Assembly (NCBI GenBank): GCA_019348365.1
Contig: JAHWJO010000035.1
Coordinates: 1 to 16,108, forward strand
Length of the DNA stretch: 16,108 nt
Direction of reading: 5' to 3'
Source: Armatimonadota bacterium
GTDB taxonomy: Bacteria; Armatimonadota; DTGP01; JAHWJO01
Part shown: in pieces, positions 1 through 7,756 of the stretch
Layout: each line of letters opens with the position of its first letter
Numbering within the stretch: the first letter of the stretch is position 1
The notes under the pieces: model-generated
Database searches by the model: none
Told to the model about the DNA's origin: nothing
What the model saw: only the letters and a program-made list of their open reading frames with translations
Program-made: the position numbers and the translations under genes

Positions 1-23
1 CCAGATAAAGATCACGTACAAGC

Positions 24-139
24 TCATCTGCGTGTATCCGCGTTCATCTGCGGTTTCATAGGGGTTTATCTGTGTTCATCCGTGTTCATCTGTGGTTCCA
101 TTCTTAAGGGGTTCTCTGCGCCTCCGCGCCTCTGCGGTG
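24..139. repeat. Compound intergenic tandem repeat (decamers then octamers)
   Basis: Two blocks of three 10-bp units are visible. Block one is TCATCTGCGT, GTATCCGCGT and TCATCTGCGG at 24-53. Block two is TTATCTGTGT, TCATCCGTGT and TCATCTGTGG at 66-95. The blocks have the same layout with a 42-bp period, and block two is the C-to-T version of block one at several positions. From 113 to 136 follow three octamers, TCTCTGCG, CCTCCGCG and CCTCTGCG, then GTG. The array ends 10 bp before the fumarase stop codon. Similar interspersed intergenic sequences occur in many bacterial genomes as far as I recall; function unknown to me. It is not a CRISPR, because there are no spacers. Confidence 0.8.
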
Positions 140-149
140 CAATCAAAAT

Positions 150-992
150 CTAAAGCTCGGCTTCTTTGTGCCGCGTGGAGTGGCACTGCATGTTGACCGC
201 CACGGGCAGGCTGACGATGTGGGTCGGGAAGCTTTCCACATGGACCGCCAGCGCCGTCACGCTCCCCCCGAAGCCGCCCGGACCCACCCCGGTCCTGTTC
301 ACCTGGTCCAGCAGCTCCGCTTCGAGCTTCGCGTCGGTGGGGTTCGGGGCGGGCTCCCCGACGGGCCGGAGGATCGCCCGCTTCGCCAGCTCCGCGCAGA
401 TCTCGAAATCCCCGCCGATCCCCACCCCCACGATGACGGGCGGGCAGGCGTTCGGGCCCGCCTCCTTCACCGCCTGAAGAACGAACTCCTTCACGCCCTC
501 TACTCCCTGCGACGGCTTGAGCATGGAGAGGCGGCTCATGTTTTCGCTGCCGCCGCCTTTCGCCGCGACGGTGATCTTGAGCCTGTCCCCCGGCACAATG
601 CGGGTGTGGATGAACGCGGGCGTGTTGTCGCGGGTGTTCACGCGGTCCAGCGGGTGCGCCACGATCGACTTGCGGAGCAGCCCTTCGGTGTAGCCCTGCC
701 GGACCCCCTCGTGGATCGCTTCGGAGAGGTCGCCGCCGACGATGTGGCACTCCTGCCCCACGTCCACGAAGACGACGGTGTAGCCGGTGTCCTGGCAGGC
801 GGGGATGCCCTCCTCCTTCGCGATCTTCGCATTTTCGAGGATCTGCCGCATGATCTCGCGGCCCGTGTCGGACTCCTCCCGCTCGACGGCGCGCTCCAGC
901 GCGGCGAGGAAGTCGTCCGAGACGTGATAGCACATATCAATGCAGAGCTGCTTGACGGTATCGGTGATCTGTTGGGCGTGAATGTCTCTCAT
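150..992 (-). CDS. Fumarate hydratase class I, alpha (N-terminal) subunit
   Basis: This is a 280-residue 4Fe-4S hydro-lyase subunit that, with a beta subunit, interconverts fumarate and malate in the TCA cycle. The closely related L(+)-tartrate dehydratase alpha subunit cannot be excluded from sequence alone. The three expected cluster cysteines are visible: Cys66 in ACQDTG, Cys183 in NACPP and Cys270 in NMQCHSTRH. The glycine-rich KGGGSENMS stretch near 145-153 and GPGGFGG near 237-243 also fit. Length matches split-type alpha subunits. I chose the ATG at 992 because it gives the family's usual N terminus; a GTG at 1094 would add 34 residues that overlap the promoter. No strong Shine-Dalgarno is visible. 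The beta-subunit gene, normally immediately downstream, is not in the remaining 149 bases, which hold a repeat. Confidence 0.93.
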   Translation of the reverse strand: MRDIHAQQITDTVKQLCIDMCYHVSDDFLAALERAVEREESDTGREIMRQILENAKIAKEEGIPACQDTGYTVVFVDVGQECHIVGGDLSEAIHEGVRQGYTEGLLRKSIVAHPLDRVNTRDNTPAFIHTRIVPGDRLKITVAAKGGGSENMSRLSMLKPSQGVEGVKEFVLQAVKEAGPNACPPVIVGVGIGGDFEICAELAKRAILRPVGEPAPNPTDAKLEAELLDQVNRTGVGPGGFGGSVTALAVHVESFPTHIVSLPVAVNMQCHSTRHKEAEL

Positions 993-1058
993 GGGGATTC
1001 GGGAAAGGGGCTCAGGGAAACGGAATTCGGGCAGGAAGATAACTTTCGTTCGCGCGAC

Positions 1059-1067
1059 ATTATAACA
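1059..1067 (-). promoter_or_regulatory. Extended -10 promoter for the fumarase gene
   Basis: On the minus strand this reads TGTTATAAT: a perfect TATAAT hexamer (1059-1064) directly preceded by a TGn extended -10 element (1065-1067). No good -35 hexamer lies 16-18 bp further upstream, which fits extended -10 promoters. The predicted start of transcription is near 1052, giving a leader of about 60 bases before the ATG at 992. It lies in the 112-bp gap after the DUF389 gene, so fumarase is probably transcribed separately. Confidence 0.6.
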
Positions 1068-1104
1068 CACCCCTTCGATTCCGTTCGGTTTCACGCGGCG
1101 GCTC

Positions 1105-2412
1105 CTACTCCGCTCCGGTCGCGGGCGACCGCTTCTGCTCCGGCGGCTCCAGCACGCTCACGTTCACCAGGGGCGTGACGTTGAACCCCGCTTCGAGGAT
1201 GTTCTGCTGAATCGAGCGGGTCAGCCGATCTTTGACCTCCTCGGCGGACATCGAGAGGCCGGGATTCTGCTGCACGTACACCACGTTCAGCAGGGTTTCC
1301 TGCCCCGGAATGTTGGGCCGGGTGAACCGCACATTCGCCTCCACCAGCTTCGCCAGGCCGCTCTCCTCCACCGCCTTCTGGACGGATTCCACCGCGCGCT
1401 GCGCCCGGCTGGAGCGCTGGAAATTCGGCACGCCCCAGAACTGCCACGTCAGCAGCCCCCCCATCATCAGGACGGTGGCGGCCAGGGATCCAAAAAAGAT
1501 CGGGTTCTTCCCCCGGCTGTAACGCGCCCCCTTCGGCGTGAGCCCATACGCCCGGAAGACGAGACTCCCCGAAAGGTTGATCCCGATGAGCTGGAGCATG
1601 AGGACGAACAGGCCGTTTTGGACCATCTCCCACCGGCCCAGGACGCTCGCCATCCCGATGATCCCGGTGGGGGGCGCCAGCGACGCCGCGACGAGGATCC
1701 CCACCGCCGCGCCGGAGACCAGGCTGCTCCGCTCCGACTGGCAGAGGTGAAGGGCGCCCGCCGCGCCCGCCACGAGGGGCAGCAGCGCCGAGACGGAGGA
1801 GATTTCGCTGGAGGAGACCATCTGCGAGGTGACGGTCTTCTGCTGCATCAGAAGGCTCAACAGCGCGGAGACAAGGACGGTAGTCGCCAGCCCCCCGAAG
1901 TACCGCTGGAGACCGCGCCGCAGCAGGACGGCATCGCCGCGCGCCGTCGCCATCGCCGTGATCATCGCCGGGCCGGCGAACGGCGCGATCAGCATCGCCG
2001 CCGTCAGCAGGAAGACCGTTTCGGTGTACAGCCCGATCCAGACCACCGCGCCCGCCGCCGCCGCGTAGCCCAGAAGCGCTTTCCAGGACCCCACGCTCTG
2101 GAGCCCATCCAGGAAGATTTCGATGGGGCTGCGCGGCTGGACGTTCGTGACCTGATCCGGCGCTTCCTCCGCCGGGGGCCGGAGGGCGAGCGCGCCCTGG
2201 GGGAACATGGAAACCCGGAGGTCGGGAATGGATTGCAGTCGTTCCAGCAGGCTTTCGATCTGCCGGTTCGGGACATGGACGAGCACGACCTCCTGGGGGC
2301 CGTCGCTGCCTTCGGCCTCAAATTGCGCGAGGTTCATCCCCTCGCACTCCCGCGCGGTCTGGAGGACTCGATCTCCATGACCCCTTGGCACCTGAACGAT
2401 GAGTTGACGCAT
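1105..2412 (-). CDS. DUF389 / TIGR00341-family integral membrane protein
   Basis: A 435-residue membrane protein of unknown biochemical function. Residues 1-80 form a soluble domain with alternating strand/helix character. About seven hydrophobic segments follow, near residues 112-128, 131-152, 172-190, 207-224, 230-252, 264-288 and 306-326. The stretch SGAAVGILVAASLAPPTG (233-250), rich in small residues and ending in PPTG, is the hallmark of the DUF389 family. A soluble tail of roughly 100 residues follows the last membrane segment. The ATG at 2412 is preceded by a weak AAGG. It is on the same strand as the DUF1992 gene upstream (gap 89 bp) and the fumarase gene downstream (gap 112 bp). Family assignment is confident; function is not known. 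Confidence 0.88.
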   Translation of the reverse strand: MRQLIVQVPRGHGDRVLQTARECEGMNLAQFEAEGSDGPQEVVLVHVPNRQIESLLERLQSIPDLRVSMFPQGALALRPPAEEAPDQVTNVQPRSPIEIFLDGLQSVGSWKALLGYAAAAGAVVWIGLYTETVFLLTAAMLIAPFAGPAMITAMATARGDAVLLRRGLQRYFGGLATTVLVSALLSLLMQQKTVTSQMVSSSEISSVSALLPLVAGAAGALHLCQSERSSLVSGAAVGILVAASLAPPTGIIGMASVLGRWEMVQNGLFVLMLQLIGINLSGSLVFRAYGLTPKGARYSRGKNPIFFGSLAATVLMMGGLLTWQFWGVPNFQRSSRAQRAVESVQKAVEESGLAKLVEANVRFTRPNIPGQETLLNVVYVQQNPGLSMSAEEVKDRLTRSIQQNILEAGFNVTPLVNVSVLEPPEQKRSPATGAE

Positions 2413-2502
2413 GCCTTACTTGTAACGGCTGATCTCCCTCCATTTCAAATGCGGAGGGACGGGGAGAGGAGAAACGGGACGGGAAAACGGCGAGAAAGGC
2501 CC

Positions 2503-3153
2503 TCAGCGCCGCCCGCCGTACCGCTGCTTGAAACCGATCAACGCTTCCACGCGCAGGCTGCTCATCCGGGGCCGCGCATTCCCTTCTTCCGCCTCCACCA
2601 CCCGGAGGGCCTCTTCCAGAGTCGCCGGGACGTTCAGGCGCGCGGGCAGTTCCGCCAGCCCCCCCGGCACTTCGGGCGAGACCGTTACGTCGGGCGAGCG
2701 TTCCAGGAAGAGCCGCAGCAGGTGCGACGGCGAGGGGACCGTCCGCTGCTGATGCGCCGTGGGGACCAGCAGGTTGTACCGCTCGGAGCGGCGGCGGTCC
2801 CGCGTCCACCGCACGGCGAGGTCCCGCGCGACGGCATCCCGCTCCCCCTGCATCTGCCGGAGGAGCTTCCGGGTTTCGGAGTCTTTCCCCAGCCGAAGGC
2901 ATGACCCGGTTTGATCCAGGAGGATCTCTTTCCGCCGGAGCCACTGCGCGTTCAGCCGCTGCGCCTCCTCCCGGCTCTGCTCCAGGTCCTTGCCGAGCTG
3001 CGCCCATTCCGGGGTGAAGCCCGCCTCCTGCGCGATCCCGCTCACCGGGTTCTCCGGCGGCCGTTTCGCCAGGTCGAGCGGCTTCCCCTGGCCCGGCAGA
3101 TCGCGGAATCGCCCCTCGGACTGCGCCCGCCGGATGATCTCCTCGATGTCCAT
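2503..3153 (-). CDS. DUF1992 (DnaJ-homologue C28-like) domain protein
   Basis: A 216-residue soluble protein. The first 70 residues match DUF1992: MDIEEIIRRAQSEGRF, then DLPGQGKPLDL, PENP and a helical segment rich in Gln, Glu and Arg. The domain is shared with animal DNAJC28 and small bacterial proteins of unknown function. Residues 60-140 are strongly charged and predicted helical, with Arg/Glu-rich heptad-like spacing. The C-terminal third (about 145-216) has no family I recognise. The ATG at 3153 is used because it starts the conserved domain and has AGGGA upstream. An ATG at 3333 would add 60 low-quality residues running through a strong leader hairpin. It is transcribed divergently from the M48 protease. 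Confidence 0.85.
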   Translation of the reverse strand: MDIEEIIRRAQSEGRFRDLPGQGKPLDLAKRPPENPVSGIAQEAGFTPEWAQLGKDLEQSREEAQRLNAQWLRRKEILLDQTGSCLRLGKDSETRKLLRQMQGERDAVARDLAVRWTRDRRRSERYNLLVPTAHQQRTVPSPSHLLRLFLERSPDVTVSPEVPGGLAELPARLNVPATLEEALRVVEAEEGNARPRMSSLRVEALIGFKQRYGGRR

Positions 3154-3170
3154 GCGTTCCCTCTCTCTTC

Positions 3171-3205
3171 TAAAGCAGGAGCGGTCCCGCTCCCCCACTG
3201 CTTTA
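3171..3205 (-). other. Strong inverted repeat in the leader of the DUF1992 gene
   Basis: TAAAGCAG (3171-3178) pairs with CTGCTTTA (3198-3205), and GAGCGG (3179-3184) pairs with CCGCTC (3187-3192). A five-base bulge (3193-3197) interrupts the right arm. The structure ends 17 bases upstream of the DUF1992 start codon, just before its Shine-Dalgarno. It could be a leader RNA hairpin or a DNA operator. There is no U-tract on the minus strand, so it is not a conventional terminator for that direction. Confidence 0.6.
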
Positions 3206-3426
3206 TTCTGACACGCCGGAGGAGGAATCGTCCGAACGGATTCCGACGGTTCCCACGCCTGACAGGAGGGGGATTCGCTATCTCCGAATGCTGTGAATAG
3301 TTCCACAGGTTTTTCATGGATTTTCCCTTTCATCTTTGAAGGAAGGGACAGGTCTGTTCGGGAAAGAAAGGCATCAAGAATCTGTTAGTGAGTGTTTGCT
3401 TAACTCATCTGAGGAGCTACGGTCCC
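3206..3426. other. Divergent intergenic region with short dyads
   Basis: No gene is supported here; it holds the 5' regions of the DUF1992 gene (minus) and the M48 protease gene (plus). Two further dyads are visible: GGAATC/GATTCC (3224-3229 and 3239-3244), and CTGTG/CACAG (3291-3295 and 3304-3308). Either could be a regulator site. I see no convincing -10/-35 pair on either strand. Confidence 0.35.
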
Positions 3427-5340
3427 ATGCCCATGTCCCGCGAACAATTCGAAGCGCTGGTGAAAAGCCTGGAAATCCCCGCTCGGAAGGACCCTCGCGG
3501 CTATCAGTTCCGGGTGGGCTTGCTTGCCGCACTGGGATATGCCTACATCTTCGTGGCTGTGGCGCTGCTGCTGGCCCTCCTGGGCGGGTTGGTCTGGGTC
3601 GTCGTCACGCAGCGCCATGCCAATTTCGGAATCGTCAAGATCGCTCTGGTGGCGGGGGCGCTGCTCCTCCTCGTTGTGAGGGCGCTCTGGGTGCGCATTC
3701 CGCCGCCGGAGGGGCTGGAGCTGAAACGGGAGGAAGCCCCCCGGCTGTTCGAGATGGTGGACGGGATCAGCGACGCGCTCCAGGCTCCGCGCTTCCATCA
3801 TATCCTCATCGACGGCGACTTCAACGCCGCCGTCGTCCAGCACGCGCGCCTCGGCGTGCTGGGCTGGCACAAGAACTATCTCCTGCTGGGCCTGCCTCTC
3901 ATGCAGGCCGTCTCCCCCGAACAGTTCCGCGCCATCGTCGCCCACGAATTGGGGCACCTCTCCGGCAGCCACTCCCGGTTCGCCGGGTGGATCTATCGAA
4001 TCCGCCTGACCTGGTACCAACTGATGGAAGCCTTCGACACGAGCGGCCAGTGGGGATCTTTCCTGTTCGAGCGTTTCTTCCACTGGTACGTCCCCTACTT
4101 CAACGCCTACTCGTTCGTCCTCGCCCGCTCCAACGAATACGTGGCGGACCGCTGCTCGGCGGAGGTGGCCGGGGCGAAGACGATGGCGGAGGCGCTGATC
4201 GTGACCGAGGTGAAAGGCAGCTATCTCGCGCGCAAGATCTGGCCCGGCGTCTATGAGCGGGCGAATGTGGAGCCGGAGCCGCCCGCCTCCGCCCTCACCG
4301 CCGTGGCCGCCTCGCTCCGCACCCGTCTCCCCGAGAACGATGCGTCTGGGTGGCTCCGGGAAGCACTCCTGGCGGAGACCGGCTATTCCGATACTCACCC
4401 CTCCCTCACCGACCGACTCGCCGCCCTGGGCTGCCTCCCCGATTCGCTGCCGGATTCCGCCGGTCGGACTCCCCCTCTGCCCCCTGCCGTCGAAGCCTCG
4501 GCGGCGGACGAATACCTGGGCGCATCGACGGCGGAGATCGCCGCCCGGCTGGACGCGCTGTGGCGGGAGAGCATCCAGGAGACCTGGGCGGCCCGGTATG
4601 ACTACGCGCGGGAGACCCGCAAGCAGCTGGAGGCGCTGGAAGAAAAGGCCCGGCACGGTCCCCTGACAGAAGAAGAGGCTTGGAATCGGGCGCGGTGGAC
4701 GCTGGAATTCTCCGATGACGAAGCCGCGATCCCCCTCCTCCGGGAGCTTTTGGCCGCCTACCCCGGCCATGTGGGAGCGCGGTACCAACTGGGCCGCGCG
4801 CTGCTGGAGAAAGGTGAAGAGGAAGGCATCGGGCATCTCGAAGCTGCAATGGAGAAAGATCCCGCCCTGGTGCTGGAGGGGTGCGGCTTCATCTACGCTT
4901 TCCTGAGGCGAGAAGGCCGATCCGAGGAGGCCGAAGGATACCGGCAGCGCGCCACCGGCCACATGGACCGGCTTGATGAGGCGCAGGCGGAGCGCGCCCG
5001 CTTCGGCCCCAAGGACGAGTACCTGCCTCATGGCCTCCCGGAAGAGGAACTGCAGAAGATCCGCGTCCAGTTGGAGCGGTACGAATCGATCCGGGAAGCG
5101 TTCCTGGTGCGGAAAGCCGTGAAGCAGTTCGAGGAGTACCCGGTCTACCTGCTCGGTATCAGCACCGATGCGAAATGGTACAAGTACACCTCCGAGACGG
5201 ATGCGGCCCGTCTCGTGCAGCAGCTCGTGGGCGAGATGGACTTCCCCGGCGAGACCTTCGTGGTGATCCTCACCGGGGAATACGGATGGCTGAAAACAGT
5301 CATGCGGAATACGGAGGGGGCGCAGATTTACCCCGCATGA
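3427..5340 (+). CDS. M48-family membrane zinc metalloprotease with TPR-like C-terminal region
   Basis: A 637-residue HtpX/Ste24-like peptidase. Two hydrophobic segments lie near residues 28-62 and 67-89. The zinc site is HELGH at 173-177, with the third ligand Glu237 in NEYVADR (Asp241 also conserved), the classic M48 arrangement. The peptidase domain closes near DTHPSLTDRLAALG (322-335). A Glu/Arg-rich helical region follows near 365-415, then a TPR-like pair near 430-510. The last 60 residues, around PVYLLGISTDAKWYKY, match nothing I recognise. The ATG at 3427 has GAGGAG ten bases upstream; an in-frame ATG at 3433 and a GTG at 3388 are less well placed. Members act in membrane-protein quality control. 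It is convergent with folC. Confidence 0.9.
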   Translation: MPMSREQFEALVKSLEIPARKDPRGYQFRVGLLAALGYAYIFVAVALLLALLGGLVWVVVTQRHANFGIVKIALVAGALLLLVVRALWVRIPPPEGLELKREEAPRLFEMVDGISDALQAPRFHHILIDGDFNAAVVQHARLGVLGWHKNYLLLGLPLMQAVSPEQFRAIVAHELGHLSGSHSRFAGWIYRIRLTWYQLMEAFDTSGQWGSFLFERFFHWYVPYFNAYSFVLARSNEYVADRCSAEVAGAKTMAEALIVTEVKGSYLARKIWPGVYERANVEPEPPASALTAVAASLRTRLPENDASGWLREALLAETGYSDTHPSLTDRLAALGCLPDSLPDSAGRTPPLPPAVEASAADEYLGASTAEIAARLDALWRESIQETWAARYDYARETRKQLEALEEKARHGPLTEEEAWNRARWTLEFSDDEAAIPLLRELLAAYPGHVGARYQLGRALLEKGEEEGIGHLEAAMEKDPALVLEGCGFIYAFLRREGRSEEAEGYRQRATGHMDRLDEAQAERARFGPKDEYLPHGLPEEELQKIRVQLERYESIREAFLVRKAVKQFEEYPVYLLGISTDAKWYKYTSETDAARLVQQLVGEMDFPGETFVVILTGEYGWLKTVMRNTEGAQIYPA

Positions 5341-5382
5341 GGGCAGCCCCTCTCGTTTTACGGCGAAGGCGAAGGTTGAACT

Positions 5383-5400
5383 TCTCCGTGAGGAGGTTTT
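5383..5400 (+). terminator. Possible weak intrinsic terminator after the M48 gene
   Basis: TCTCC (5383-5387) pairs with GGAGG (5392-5396), with one G-U pair, around a GTGA loop, which is a GNRA-type tetraloop. TTTT follows (5397-5400). The stem is only five pairs. It lies between the convergent M48 and folC genes and touches the folC stop codon. Confidence 0.35.
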
Positions 5401-6664
5401 ACGAGCGCGGCACCTCGTCCATCAGATAGAACGTGCCCGTGACGCAGACCACGTCCTCCGGGGCGGCCTGAGAGAGGGCGGCCCGGACGGCGTCCGGCGC
5501 GGAGGGGATCACCTGCACGTTCTCCAGATGCGGGCGGGCGGCTTCGGCGACCTCCTCCGCTGGAAGGGCGCGGGGATCGTCCGGCTGCGTGGCGATGACG
5601 CTCGTCGCAAGGGGCATCAGCTTCGCCATCGTGTCCGACAGGTGATGCCCCTTCACCGCGCCGTACACGAAATGGATATTCCGGCCCGGATATTCGGCCA
5701 GGAGGGTGTTCGCCAGCGCCTCCGCCTTTGCCGGGTTGTGCGCCCCGTCGAGCACGAGCGCCGGGTTCTCCCCCCGCACCTCGAACCGGGCGGGGAGGAC
5801 GGCCCGCGCGAGGCCCGCGCGGATCGCCGCATCGGGGATGGGGACGTGCTCCCGGATGAGCTGGTCCACCGCCCCCACCGCGAGGGCGGCGTTGCGGACC
5901 TGGTGCTCTCCCTTCATCTTCAGCGTCAGGTGATCGTAGGTGTGGCGGCCCACATGGACCGTCAGCATCCCGTAATTCACGTCGGTCGTGATCTCCTGTC
6001 CCAGCCGCCACAGCGAAGAGTCGCAATCGTGGCACTGCTGCGCGATGACCTTGAGCGCCTCGCCCGTCGCGCCGGTGACGCAGGGGGTGTGCTCCTTGAT
6101 GATCCCGGCCTTCTCCCCCGCGATCTCCGCTTCGGTGTGGCCCAGGCGGTCCGTGTGGTCCAGCGAGATGTTCGTGATGACGCAGACCTCCGGGAAGAGG
6201 ACGTTCGTCGCATCGTACCTCCCGCCCAGGCCGACCTCCACCACGGCGAAATCGCAGTGCTGCTCGGCGAAGTAGAGGAACCCGAGGATCGTCTTCACCT
6301 CGAACTCGGTGGGCTGCCCCACGTCCGGGTTCTTCGCCAGCTCCTCCACAACGGGCCGGATCCGCTCGATCAGGCGGGTGAAGTCGTCTTCGGGGATCAT
6401 CTCGCCGTTGATCTGCACCCGCTCGCGCACGGTGTAGACGTAGGGCGAGACGTACAGGCCCGTTTTGAATCCGGCATCCTGGAGGATCGCCGCGACCATG
6501 GCGGCGGTCGAGCCCTTGCCGTTGCTCCCCGCGACGTGGACGCTCCGGAATCGCCGCTCCGGGTGCCCGAACGCGGCGCACAGCGCCTTGATCCGCTCCA
6601 GCCCGAGCTTCCAGCCGTACTTGCCCAGGCCGGAGAGATACGCTTCCGCTTCTTCTAAGGTCAT
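5399..6664 (-). CDS. folC: Bifunctional folylpolyglutamate synthase / dihydrofolate synthase
   Basis: A 421-residue Mur-ligase-fold enzyme that adds glutamate to dihydropteroate and folates using ATP. The P-loop GSNGKGST is at 46-53. SPYVYTVRERVQING (73-87) matches the substrate loop. EVGLGGRYDATNV (143-155) is a family signature, and EKAGIIK (184-190) contains the lysine expected to be carbamylated. The C-terminal ligase domain carries DGAHNP. Length is typical. The ATG at 6664 is chosen because it begins the conserved N terminus and is preceded by GGGAGG about eight bases upstream; a TTG at 6751 would add 29 unconserved residues. It follows the terminator of the sigma/anti-sigma operon and is probably transcribed separately. 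Whether both activities are present cannot be told from sequence. Confidence 0.95.
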   Translation of the reverse strand: MTLEEAEAYLSGLGKYGWKLGLERIKALCAAFGHPERRFRSVHVAGSNGKGSTAAMVAAILQDAGFKTGLYVSPYVYTVRERVQINGEMIPEDDFTRLIERIRPVVEELAKNPDVGQPTEFEVKTILGFLYFAEQHCDFAVVEVGLGGRYDATNVLFPEVCVITNISLDHTDRLGHTEAEIAGEKAGIIKEHTPCVTGATGEALKVIAQQCHDCDSSLWRLGQEITTDVNYGMLTVHVGRHTYDHLTLKMKGEHQVRNAALAVGAVDQLIREHVPIPDAAIRAGLARAVLPARFEVRGENPALVLDGAHNPAKAEALANTLLAEYPGRNIHFVYGAVKGHHLSDTMAKLMPLATSVIATQPDDPRALPAEEVAEAARPHLENVQVIPSAPDAVRAALSQAAPEDVVCVTGTFYLMDEVPRS

Positions 6665-6796
6665 GGCCCCCTCCCACGCTTCAATGGATTGCGTTTCCGC
6701 TGAGTCATCGCAACACCTTTTGGGCCATGGATTCGTGATTCGGGAGGGCATCCCTTCCGGGGAATTGGGCCGGAGGAGAGAAAATTCGAGGAGGGC

Positions 6797-6833
6797 AAAA
6801 CGCGAGGGGGGAGCCGAATCGGCTCCCCCCTCG
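6797..6833 (-). terminator. Strong intrinsic terminator of the sigma/anti-sigma operon
   Basis: CGAGGGGGGAGCC (6803-6815) pairs perfectly with GGCTCCCCCCTCG (6821-6833) around a five-base loop. Read on the minus strand, the 13-bp stem is followed by CG and then TTTT (6800-6797). It begins 30 bp after the anti-sigma stop codon. Confidence 0.85.
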
Positions 6834-6862
6834 ATAAATGGATTGGAGATTACCGGAAGACA

Positions 6863-7756
6863 TTACGGAAGGCGCGGGAAGCCCTTCCGACCGGGAAATG
6901 CCTCGATTTCCCGCCACTTCTCTTCCGTAAACGTTTGCACGTGACCGTCGAGGAAGGCCGCCCGTCGCATCCCTCGCGGATCCGGCTCCGCCTCGTAGAA
7001 GGTGACCACTTTGTAAGGAAACTCGAAGTCCGTGAGAGAGAGTTTTCCGATCCATGGATTGGCCGCGTAAGGCTGGCCGGTGAACGGGCTGTAAAACAGG
7101 TCTTGTTTCCCTTCCAGGTAGGGGAGGAGCGCCTGTTTCACCGCTTCCGGATCGTCCATCGGAGGGAGATGCTCCTCTCGATCCGCTGAATAGCTGTGGA
7201 GGGCCACGCCCAGTGTTCTGAGGCGATTGACGGACACGTTGCCGTAAGCCCCGTAATGGGCTTGTACCCCCTGGTTCCCGTTTTGGTTCGCCGCTGCTGA
7301 TCCTGTATCTCTCCGCTGAGTCACCCAGAAGCCCGCGCTTCCGCCGAGGAGGACCGCGAGCGCCAATCCGGTCACCCACCGCCACGGAGCGCGGGCGCGG
7401 ATGCCGGAAGCATGAGGGGAAGGAGCATATTCCCGTTGTTCGGTTAGCATGACCGTTTCCTTTCCCGTGAGTCGAAATTGCCATTTGTGGAAGGAAGTTC
7501 GGGGGACGGACCCGTTGGGCTCAATCCCGGCAAGAGGTTTCGCGAGCGTGTCATGGAGCCGGGAAAACACCCGCCCCATTTCTGGCGGCGCAACCGGGGA
7601 ACGAGAGTGCGCCATCAGCCAGGCTTCGCCCCGCCGGAGCTCCTGCGCATGTCGGTGACACCGGGGACACTGAACCAGATGAGCCTCTATCTCTGCCGGG
7701 AAAACGGATTCCAGATCGCTTTCACCCAAAAATTGCTGTATCTGACGGCATCTCAT
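6863..7756 (-). CDS. Zinc-finger anti-sigma factor with a C-terminal H-X9-DG/DUF1559-like domain
   Basis: A 297-residue single-pass membrane protein. The N-terminal region has the ZAS-type zinc motif His26-x3-Cys30-x2-Cys33, which binds ECF sigma factors. The membrane segment is near 127-145, placing residues 150-297 outside the membrane. That part resembles the globular portion of prepilin-like H-X9-DG proteins: RLRTLGVALHSYSADREEHL (178-197), LLPYLEG, then FYEAEPDPRGMRRAAFLDGH (253-272). The histidine of the H-X9-DG motif is replaced by Pro260. The ATG at 7756 overlaps the sigma stop as ATGA and has AGGAGGG upstream. It presumably holds the sigma factor inactive until its outer domain senses a signal; the signal is unknown. 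Confidence 0.82.
   Translation of the reverse strand: MRCRQIQQFLGESDLESVFPAEIEAHLVQCPRCHRHAQELRRGEAWLMAHSRSPVAPPEMGRVFSRLHDTLAKPLAGIEPNGSVPRTSFHKWQFRLTGKETVMLTEQREYAPSPHASGIRARAPWRWVTGLALAVLLGGSAGFWVTQRRDTGSAAANQNGNQGVQAHYGAYGNVSVNRLRTLGVALHSYSADREEHLPPMDDPEAVKQALLPYLEGKQDLFYSPFTGQPYAANPWIGKLSLTDFEFPYKVVTFYEAEPDPRGMRRAAFLDGHVQTFTEEKWREIEAFPGRKGFPRLP

Noticed and set aside
24..139. CRISPR array
   Set aside because: The units are 8-10 bp and directly adjacent, with no unique spacers and no cas genes.
168..1178. 336-residue plus-strand ORF opposite the fumarase gene
   Set aside because: It is an antisense shadow of the fumarase alpha gene, with no motif and no ribosome-binding site.
3291..3308. 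DnaA-box-like CTATTCACA (minus strand) suggesting an origin
   Set aside because: It is a single one-mismatch site with no cluster of boxes, AT-rich unwinding region or dnaA/dnaN neighbours.
3400..5031. 543-residue antisense ORF opposite the M48 protease
   Set aside because: It lies entirely within a clear protease gene, has a His/Gln/Arg-rich shadow composition typical of high-GC antisense frames, and shows no domain.
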